Shown: positions 1 through 5,774 of the stretch, piece by piece
Numbering within the stretch: position 1 is the first letter of the stretch
Layout: every line of letters starts with the position of its first letter
Assembly (NCBI GenBank): GCA_041744735.1
Contig: JBGTKH010000699.1
Coordinates: forward strand, 1-8,495
DNA from: JBGTKH01 sp041744735
Lineage (GTDB): Bacteria > Planctomycetota > Planctomycetia > Pirellulales > Pirellulaceae
Reading direction: 5' to 3'
DNA: 8,495 nt
Program-made: the position numbers and the translations under genes
The notes under the pieces: generated by a model
Databases searched by the model: none
Told to the model about the DNA's origin: nothing
What the model saw: the letters and a program-made list of their open reading frames with translations, nothing else

Positions 1-732
1 TTCGCCCTCGATAAATAGCGGCACGACGCGATCGTTCAGTTCCTCGCCCGCCAGTTTCAGTTCGCCGGCGATGGCTCGCGCTTCGTCCACTTCAATCACC
101 GCGACGCCCGCTTTGGTGCTCAATGCATTTCCCAACAGCGCCGCATATCCCGCCTGCAAGTGGTCATAGTCGTGGCTCAGGTTCTTCGAGAGAAACGGCG
201 CAACACCCAATAGTTGCTTGATACCGGCCGCGTAGCGCCGTTGTGTATCTTGAACGCTGTCGGCACAGAGTTCGACGAGTTGATCCAGTTCGTTCGGCGC
301 AAAAGCCCGGTGCTCGACGCGCAGCCGGGCGCCGTACACACAATCGCTGATGATCAGCTTGAGAAATCTCTTCTGCTCGTGCTCTTCCAACGAAAGCAAC
401 AACAGCGAATCGGCACGCAGCAGTTGCCCCAACTTCAAGCGCTGCGGCGCAGCCTGAGAGGCGAACACAGTGGACAGTTCCAACTCGCGCGTCGCTTGGT
501 CAAGCTGCTGACGTTCGACAAGCTGCACGCCGTCGAGTTGCGACAGCCGCGCGGTCAGCAAATCACTGAGCCCCGTGGCCTGCACGTTTTCCGCCGCCAC
601 GACCGCCCAACGTTGTCCATGCGTCTCCGCGCCGGCTGCTGGACACGCGGCCAAACCGACCGCCATCAGGCCGACGATCAGTCCGGCAGCGACGCCCAAT
701 TGGCGGTGGAGGGCATTTTGCGGCAAGTTCAT
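1..732 (-). CDS. Exported CsgG-like protein, paralog 4 (3' end outside window)
   Basis: The ATG at 732 opens a frame with no stop down to base 1, giving 244 visible codons with the remainder beyond the left edge. It starts 4 bases after the stop of paralog 3 and has a good ribosome binding site (AAGGGAGA, 8 bases upstream). Residues 1-35 are an export signal with a hydrophobic core at about 12-29. 'LAAC' at 27-30 fits a lipobox, but 'AGA' before Glu36 could equally be a signal peptidase I site. CsgG-like unit 1 covers about 41-160 with DGVQLVERQQ at 67-76. Unit 2 begins near 172 and includes 'VAVIEVDEARAIAGE' and 'PLFIEGE', which align with 'IVVVELEEAQAIANE' and 'PLFILGE' of paralog 1. This copy therefore keeps the part that paralog 3 has lost, and its second unit is of the paralog 1 type. 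By analogy a TPR-like middle and a propeller should follow outside the window. The function is unknown. Confidence 0.87.
   Translation of the reverse strand, partial: MNLPQNALHRQLGVAAGLIVGLMAVGLAACPAAGAETHGQRWAVVAAENVQATGLSDLLTARLSQLDGVQLVERQQLDQATRELELSTVFASQAAPQRLKLGQLLRADSLLLLSLEEHEQKRFLKLIISDCVYGARLRVEHRAFAPNELDQLVELCADSVQDTQRRYAAGIKQLLGVAPFLSKNLSHDYDHLQAGYAALLGNALSTKAGVAVIEVDEARAIAGELKLAGEELNDRVVPLFIEGE
505..609 (-). repeat. Diverged direct repeat, copy in paralog 4
   Basis: This 105-base stretch encodes the CsgG-like block from Trp42 to Gln76. Aligned by hand without gaps to 2425-2529, it is identical at roughly 70% of bases, including a 14-base run (CTGCACGCCGTCGA on the plus strand). 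It is coding homology left by duplication, not a mobile repeat. Confidence 0.55.
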
Positions 733-736
733 GACG

Positions 737-2026
737 TTATTCTCCCTTGAGCGGTTCGACGCGCCACAGCCGCACGTCAATGTCCTGGTTCGAACTGGAA
801 ACGCGGCGGGCAGCCACCAGAGCGCCGTCGCCCAACCGTTGGACGATCTGCCAGGGATAAAGTGATTGATAGGGATTACCCCGCGACGTCGGCGAAGTCA
901 AATTGCCCGGGGCGGTTAAAATGTACCCCTTCAGGAACACCCAGCCCGGTGGCTGCATACCTGGAATCGATGGCCCGAAAGGCATGATCCCTTCCAATGA
1001 AGAGGCCGTGGCGTTGGATGGGTCAAGTAAGTAAAACGGCCAGCGGCCGCGGATGGTATTACCGGTGACAATGCCGTGATTACGAATCATGTAGAAGATA
1101 GCGCCGTCGGACCAGGTTAGTAAACTCGTGCGGTCACTGTTGACTTGCTGCAATTCACCGGATTGGAGCGTGTATCTCCAAATGCCGGTGCGTTCCGGCG
1201 TGCTGCGGCCGTCGACCGACAGCCAAATACAATTGTGCTTCCGATCGGCCAACATCGAGGTGACGTCATATGGTTGTCCGCCATCCAGTTTGTGGCGCCG
1301 CGTAACGGCCTTGCTCGTGGCCACCAAGTTGAATTGCTGCGACACGGGATCGAATTCGGCTATGCCGCCTTCCATCGCTATGTACAGCCGTTGGCCAAGC
1401 CACGCCAAACATGAAACCTTGTCCCCCGGCAAGCCGCGGGCGGCGTCGAATCGTTCGGTCTTGCTCTCGGAGACCACAAAGAGCGCATCGGCGGCAGCGA
1501 GGAACACGACGTCCGGACCTTCCACCACCGCGTGCGGTGAGCGCGTGGCACGTTCGATTTGACCAACGTCGCGCATCGCTCCCGTTTGGGCCGACAACCG
1601 CGACACGATGTACTGATACGGCTGATTGGGGTCGTATGTTTTGCCGTCCGCGTCGCGTCGGACCTGCGTGGCGCCCCCCGTTGGTTGCAACTCCATGTCA
1701 GATCCGTCGTCGAGCTTTCGGCTCCGCCAAACCATGACAATCGGTTGCTCCGCAGGTGTGAGGCCCGGACCGTCTGCAACGTGCAGATAAACCAATTGTG
1801 CGTGCCGCGGTTTGCGATTGATCATGGTGAGCGGTTGCACGGAGAATTTGGACCAATCACCTTGCGGTGGATTGGTTCTGAGCTGTATGCGGCGAATCTC
1901 GTCGGCGCGTTTTCGCACTTCGGCCGCCCCGGCGGCGTAGGTCTGGTCATAGGCTTGCTTAACCCGTAGCGCGATTACCCGCTCGCACCTCGATTTCGCG
2001 ATGTCCGAGTAACCGGGCCCAGGCAA
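737..2026 (-). CDS. Paralog 3, C-terminal part: beta-propeller fragment in shifted frame
   Basis: This is the 3' part of the split gene, ending in TAA at 737. The frame is open from 2107, just below a TGA at 2108-2110. The first possible start is TTG at 2026 and the first ATG is at 1825; neither has a signal peptide or an evident ribosome binding site, so independent translation is doubtful. Read as a continuation of the upstream frame, the joined protein would be 629 residues. This fragment carries a short helical linker (fragment residues 10-50) and then the propeller (about 58-429). Two stretches match paralog 2 closely: GLPGDKVSCLAWLGQRLY (fragment 198-215), followed by 'GGIAEFDPVSQQF', and GIWRYTLQSGELQQV (281-295). 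About 430 codons without a stop after the frame change suggest the lesion is recent, tolerated, or a sequence error. The family assignment is secure; expression as a separate protein is not. Confidence 0.65.
   Translation of the reverse strand: MPGPGYSDIAKSRCERVIALRVKQAYDQTYAAGAAEVRKRADEIRRIQLRTNPPQGDWSKFSVQPLTMINRKPRHAQLVYLHVADGPGLTPAEQPIVMVWRSRKLDDGSDMELQPTGGATQVRRDADGKTYDPNQPYQYIVSRLSAQTGAMRDVGQIERATRSPHAVVEGPDVVFLAAADALFVVSESKTERFDAARGLPGDKVSCLAWLGQRLYIAMEGGIAEFDPVSQQFNLVATSKAVTRRHKLDGGQPYDVTSMLADRKHNCIWLSVDGRSTPERTGIWRYTLQSGELQQVNSDRTSLLTWSDGAIFYMIRNHGIVTGNTIRGRWPFYLLDPSNATASSLEGIMPFGPSIPGMQPPGWVFLKGYILTAPGNLTSPTSRGNPYQSLYPWQIVQRLGDGALVAARRVSSSNQDIDVRLWRVEPLKGE
741..748 (-). promoter_or_regulatory. 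Ribosome binding site of paralog 4
   Basis: AAGGGAGA on the minus strand lies 8 bases before the ATG at 732, inside the last codons of paralog 3. It is the best Shine-Dalgarno in the window and fixes this start. Because it sits within the preceding coding end, translation of paralog 4 may be coupled to ribosomes finishing paralog 3. Confidence 0.6.
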
Positions 2027-2625
2027 GTGTCGAACAACGCTGGCGTCCGTACCAGCGGCGTCAAATCGCCGGCCGTTTCCATTTGATGCAATTTGCCCAC
2101 GAAGTAATCATCAAGCTGCGAGGCGATTGCCAACTGGTGCGCTGCGCGACCCAAAAACGCTCTGGCCTGCAATTCCGCAAGCGCCAGATTCTCCGGCAAT
2201 CCGTTCCACAGGGTATCAAGAATTGCCTCCGCCGCTTCTGCACCCGGGACTCCGTCATCGGTGATGGAGATGTTGTAATTGCCGCACATGCGGATTATCG
2301 GGTCGTCGTGTCCTGCCAGCCACTGGAATAGCGGCAGCAATTCCCGTCTTGTCCATTTGCCGGATAAAGGCGGCGATTGCACCGTGCTGGCGTTGAGGTT
2401 TAGCTCGTCCAGCACCTTCCCGATCTGCTGCCGCTCGACCAACTGCACGCCGTCGAACTTTGACAGCCGCGCCATGAGAAGGTCCGGAAACCCCGTCTCG
2501 GTCACCTCGGCAGTGGCCACAACTGCCCACTTCTTCCCTGTCGCTTGTTCCTCGGCCGAAGCCGCTGCAGAAAGCGTTAGCAGCGCGGTAAGCACGAGAG
2601 TGACACGACGAAAGCTTACAGTCAT
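1975..2625 (-). CDS. Paralog 3, N-terminal part: exported CsgG-like fragment (frameshifted gene)
   Basis: This is the 5' part of a gene broken into two frames, 216 codons to the TAA at 1975. The ATG at 2625 is preferred over an ATG at 2736 because the signal peptide begins here (MTVSFRR, hydrophobic core, 'SAAASA' with cleavage near residue 24) and because 2736 would overlap the previous gene by about 100 bases. It starts 8 bases after the stop of paralog 2. Residues 33-67 match paralog 4 at 25 of 35 positions, including DGVQLVERQQ. Just after 'LDELNLNAS' (residue 80) the sequence jumps to a helical region (residues about 90-200) resembling the late middle of paralog 1 ('LDDYFVGKL' against 'GAQYLEKL'). 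The rest of unit 1, unit 2 and the TPR-like part are absent. The last 14 or so residues, beyond about 202, look like out-of-frame translation. It is probably a decayed gene, unless the frame is restored during translation. Confidence 0.7.
   Translation of the reverse strand: MTVSFRRVTLVLTALLTLSAAASAEEQATGKKWAVVATAEVTETGFPDLLMARLSKFDGVQLVERQQIGKVLDELNLNASTVQSPPLSGKWTRRELLPLFQWLAGHDDPIIRMCGNYNISITDDGVPGAEAAEAILDTLWNGLPENLALAELQARAFLGRAAHQLAIASQLDDYFVGKLHQMETAGDLTPLVRTPALFDTCLGPVTRTSRNRGASG
2014..2020 (-). other. Frame change point in paralog 3 (GGGCCCG)
   Basis: On the minus strand the upstream frame reads CTG GGC CCG and the downstream frame reads GGG CCC GGT. One added base in the G run, or a one-base backward slip, joins the secreted N-terminal part to the propeller as '...DTCLGPGYSDIAK...'. 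The seven bases formally fit X XXY YYZ. The switch must lie within 1978-2107, where both frames are open; this spot is the best candidate because it is the only tidy homopolymer pair I noticed and because upstream residues look natural up to it. A plain one-base deletion or a sequencing error is the simplest cause. Confidence 0.5.
2425..2529 (-). repeat. Diverged direct repeat, copy in paralog 3
   Basis: This is the partner of 505-609, encoding Trp33 to Gln67 of paralog 3. It lies about 40 bases before the point where paralog 3 departs from the family pattern, so it marks the edge of the conserved block retained before the internal deletion. Confidence 0.55.
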
Positions 2626-2633
2626 AAGGTCAC

Positions 2634-5600
2634 TTATTCCTCTGAAAAATCCAGCAACCACACGCTGCTGCGGTTTGCGACGAGCAACTGTATGCCGCCG
2701 GGCAGCACGGACAGACATTCCTCGTAGCGAATCCATTTGTCCGCGGTCTCAATCGGCGCCAACAGTTCAAGTCTGTGGTCGGTCAGCGAAATTCGCCGCC
2801 ACGACCCACCGGACCACAGCCAGCCGTTGTGCCGCGCGTAGGGCGGCGGGCCGCTCAACAGCGGATTGCCTTGCCGGCCTTCCGAGCGCACATCCGGGGC
2901 GAACTGGTGGGCGAACATACTTTGCAAAACTTCAATCCGGTTTGTTTCCGTATCATAGCTGAGCACAAAACCGGTTCCGGTCAGCAGCACGCGCTCGCCG
3001 GACACTTGGCTGGCCCAGCGGATTGGCTCGGTCGTGTACAGTTGCCGGATTTGCTGCAACTGGCCGGATTGGGCGTCGATTTGCCAGATGCCGTTGCGCC
3101 TGTCGCGCTCACTGCCTGGCCGGTCGACGTAGGCCACGGCCAGCACACGGTCCTGCTCGCGGTCGGTAATCAAACACGGGACGCTGAGCTTCCCCGTGTT
3201 GTCCAGCGGGCCGGCAACATCGCGCCGTCCGGCGGAAGCAAGGACTTTGACTTGCCGCGAGTCAAGGTCATAGGCAATCAGGTAGCCGCCCTCGCCGAGC
3301 CCGACGTACAGCGTGCGGCCTAGCACCGCGACGCTATGCGCATCGTTCGTCGGCAAACCGGCGGCGGCGTTTACGATCCGGGCCGGTGTTCCGTCAAGCG
3401 GGAAGATGGCGACACCTAAGCCTGTTATCGCGGCGCAAAATTCGCGAGTTCCAACGGCCGTGTCTCGAACCGAGAATTCGCCGAACGGCGGCCAACTCGG
3501 CGGCGGCAGTTCGCCCATTTGTTTCGGCGGCGAGCCATCGAGGGGCACCGCGACCGCGCATAAAGTCAACGCATCCGGTACGTTGGACTCGCCACTGCGC
3601 GACCGCGTTGCCAAGCAGTAATACGTACCGTCAAACACGACACCCCGCTTGATCGCTGACACGACCGGCAGTTGGCCAATTTCAAAGACTTGCCGAACTG
3701 ACCGCCACGGTTGTGCCGCGTCATCGGTTTTCCGTGAAAGCCGAGACAACAGCCGGATGCGCATGGATTTGAGTGAGAATCGCACGCCCTCTGCACTCTC
3801 GCCGAAGGTCTCAACTCGCCCCTGGTCGATCATGTCCAGCGAACGCTCGATGATGTGCAGCAGTTCGGCTTGATAGGCATCCGCGTCCGCGAAGGAAAAC
3901 ACGGTGTGGGACGGCGCGGGATTGTCGATCACGCGCATTGCCTCGGCCCGGATCGGCTCAAACTGAGACTCCAGCACTGGCAGCGTAAGCTTGCCGGCAA
4001 ATTCTTGTTGCCACAGCCGGCCGATGTCGCCGTACAGTCGGACCACAGGATGAAGGTGCTCGCGCATCGCTTGAAGCAACTCGTCCATCCGTTTCGCGTA
4101 ATCGGATTTGTCCAGTCCAAATGCTACCGAGAAATAATCAGCATTCGGCGACAGGATTCGTTGCATGATGGTTGTGAGGTCCGACGCACCATTAGGTGAG
4201 TTCACGGGACCGGCCGCGGCCAGTACCTGCAGCCAGTGCCGTGCGAAACGAGTCAGATTCGCGAAGTATTCGTCGGCGCTCGCGGAGAAAAAGGGAAGGC
4301 TCTCAAGCCAAACGGACATATGCCCGCTGTACCGGAACATCGCCGCGGGGTTGGCTTTCACCACCTTGGCCCACTCGTCGGCCGACTCGATGCAGAACTG
4401 CCGGCATTTGTCTCGAACCTTCCCAAGCTGTTGTTGCTGCTCATCCGTCTGCGGCCGGACATGGGCAATTCGCCGCAACGCCGGAAACAGCGCGTGGCCG
4501 TCCGTAGAAAAGAACGCTTGATGATGGTCGGACAGGCTTTGAAGATCGAACGGCTGTCGTGCGTGGAAAGCCTCGAGCCGCAAATCCATCGCGCGGCTGA
4601 ACTGTGCGGCCGCGTACTCGATGTTCCGGGCGATCGGTTGATCGCCAAAATTGGCCGGTACGTTCTGCCGGCCGGGCGGCATCAGCAGATCGTTCACGTT
4701 GTCCAGTAAGTAGCGAACCAGTGCGTCGCGATAATCCGCTTGATTCGGCGCTAATGCACACGCGGCTTCGCAGGCGCGGACGGCCTGCTCAAAGTCGCGG
4801 TGGGCGTGTAATAGCGCGGCCTCCTGCGCAAAACGTGCGGCCTCGCGGCCGGCATCGAGCGACGCTGGCGTGCGAACTCCGCCGAAGGACTCGGTCAGTT
4901 GCGATTGCAGCTCGCGACTTAGATCGGGCACGTTCTGCCGGTCGATGGCCGCCGTAAACTTGCGCAGCACTTTTCCCTCAACGTCGGTCAGCAGTGCCGT
5001 AGCGCGAAAACCTTTCCCCGATTCGTCTCGCCCTAGTTCGAGTTCCACGATCAGCAGCGACTTCCAAAGCTTGCCCGCAGCAGAGCCGGTCACGCGGCGT
5101 TCTTGATTGACGTGTTCGAGCCGCTTTCGCTCCAGAATCGCCACGCCCGGTGATTTCAGCAGTCCTCGTTCGAGCAGCAAGGCGACCGACTGGCAGACGC
5201 TGTCCTGCTCGCGCGGCAGGTCAGCGTTGCGAACCGACAACAAGCAAATCGGCCGCAGATCGCGCTCGCGCCGCTCGCGTTTGGCGAGCGAATCGCGAAG
5301 GGACTGCACGATCCGGTCGGCCAGCACATCGGCGTTGCCTGCCAGCGTTTCGTCGGCCAGCCGCAATCCACTCTGCGCGTCGAACACGACCAGTCCCGAC
5401 GCCAGCTTGCCCTGCTCCGCAGTTTCCACCACGGCGAACAAGTCGACCGTCAGCAGCTTGCCCGCGCTCACGGCCTGCTCGGCGTTGACCAGACCGCCGA
5501 GCGACAGTTTGTGTTCGTCGAGCACGCGGTCAATCTCTTTGCGTTCCAGCAACGTGAAGTCCGACGCCGACGAGAGCCGCACCGTTGCCAAGTCGATCGC

Positions 5601-5729
5601 GGCATTGATTACGTCGCCGGCGCCGCCGTTGCTCACCAGGGCGACTTTCGTTGCCGCGCTGAGCTGCGTTGCCGTCAGTACCAGCAGGAGGAACAACCAG
5701 GCGCGGAGCAGGAGTTGTGATCTGTCCAT
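2634..5729 (-). CDS. Large exported CsgG-like (two units) / TPR-like / beta-propeller protein, paralog 2 (complete)
   Basis: This is a complete gene of 1031 codons and the only intact copy visible. I chose the ATG at 5729 over an in-frame TTG at 5741 because it directly precedes a good signal peptide: Arg, a long Leu-rich core, then 'QLSAA' with likely cleavage near residue 26. CsgG-like unit 1 spans about 27-150 with LLERKEIDRVLDEHKL at 60-75. Unit 2 spans about 159-280 with ILERKRLEHVNQERR at 198-212. A TPR-like helix pair ('AALLHAHRDFEQAV', 'ACALAPN') lies at about 294-342, followed by some 330 mostly helical residues. A beta-propeller fills about 681-1031; it includes GLPTNDAHSVAVLGRTLYVG (791-810) and GIWQIDAQSGQLQQI (880-894), both matched in paralog 3. 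There is no transmembrane segment after the signal, so a periplasmic or secreted place is likely. No clear Shine-Dalgarno precedes the start. The combination recalls an enlarged TolB (alpha/beta domain plus propeller), but the function is not known. Confidence 0.88.
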   Translation of the reverse strand: MDRSQLLLRAWLFLLLVLTATQLSAATKVALVSNGGAGDVINAAIDLATVRLSSASDFTLLERKEIDRVLDEHKLSLGGLVNAEQAVSAGKLLTVDLFAVVETAEQGKLASGLVVFDAQSGLRLADETLAGNADVLADRIVQSLRDSLAKRERRERDLRPICLLSVRNADLPREQDSVCQSVALLLERGLLKSPGVAILERKRLEHVNQERRVTGSAAGKLWKSLLIVELELGRDESGKGFRATALLTDVEGKVLRKFTAAIDRQNVPDLSRELQSQLTESFGGVRTPASLDAGREAARFAQEAALLHAHRDFEQAVRACEAACALAPNQADYRDALVRYLLDNVNDLLMPPGRQNVPANFGDQPIARNIEYAAAQFSRAMDLRLEAFHARQPFDLQSLSDHHQAFFSTDGHALFPALRRIAHVRPQTDEQQQQLGKVRDKCRQFCIESADEWAKVVKANPAAMFRYSGHMSVWLESLPFFSASADEYFANLTRFARHWLQVLAAAGPVNSPNGASDLTTIMQRILSPNADYFSVAFGLDKSDYAKRMDELLQAMREHLHPVVRLYGDIGRLWQQEFAGKLTLPVLESQFEPIRAEAMRVIDNPAPSHTVFSFADADAYQAELLHIIERSLDMIDQGRVETFGESAEGVRFSLKSMRIRLLSRLSRKTDDAAQPWRSVRQVFEIGQLPVVSAIKRGVVFDGTYYCLATRSRSGESNVPDALTLCAVAVPLDGSPPKQMGELPPPSWPPFGEFSVRDTAVGTREFCAAITGLGVAIFPLDGTPARIVNAAAGLPTNDAHSVAVLGRTLYVGLGEGGYLIAYDLDSRQVKVLASAGRRDVAGPLDNTGKLSVPCLITDREQDRVLAVAYVDRPGSERDRRNGIWQIDAQSGQLQQIRQLYTTEPIRWASQVSGERVLLTGTGFVLSYDTETNRIEVLQSMFAHQFAPDVRSEGRQGNPLLSGPPPYARHNGWLWSGGSWRRISLTDHRLELLAPIETADKWIRYEECLSVLPGGIQLLVANRSSVWLLDFSEE
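2637..2643 (-). promoter_or_regulatory. Possible weak ribosome binding site of paralog 3
   Basis: AGAGGAA on the minus strand overlaps the last codons of paralog 2 and lies 11 bases before the ATG at 2625. The spacing is long, so it is only a tentative site, but it supports 2625 rather than the upstream ATG at 2736. Confidence 0.35.
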
Positions 5730-5774
5730 TTCGTTAGCCAAACCGAATGAGATGTTGTTAAAGGGAATGCAGCG
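5730..5774 (-). other. Spacer between paralogs 1 and 2
   Basis: This 45-base gap is the longest non-coding stretch in the window. I see no hairpin with a T-run and no convincing promoter boxes in it, so read-through from paralog 1 into paralog 2 is the simplest reading. It is also AT-richer than its surroundings. Confidence 0.45.

Noticed and set aside
214..865. Two overlapping plus-strand open frames near the left edge
   Set aside because: The minus strand here encodes paralog 4, with a signal peptide, ribosome site and motif matches to paralogs 1 and 3. The plus frames have no such support.
2061..2258. Third-frame minus-strand open frame inside paralog 3
   Set aside because: It is short and Arg/Trp-rich with no similarity to the paralogs. 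The 1975-2625 frame over the same bases has the family features.
2626..2736. Upstream ATG at 2736 as start of paralog 3
   Set aside because: It would put 37 Arg-rich residues before a normal signal peptide and overlap paralog 2 by about 100 bases. The ATG at 2625 begins the signal peptide exactly.
2279..2962. Plus-strand open frame (227 codons) across the junction of paralogs 2 and 3
   Set aside because: It is antisense to two supported genes, has no family features and no ribosome site.
5730..5741. TTG at 5741 as start of paralog 2
   Set aside because: It adds only four residues before an ATG that directly begins the signal peptide, and no ribosome site favours it.
5730..5774. Terminator or promoter in the gap between paralogs 1 and 2
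   Set aside because: I found no stem followed by T residues and no convincing -35/-10 pair, so an independent transcript start is not supported by the sequence alone.
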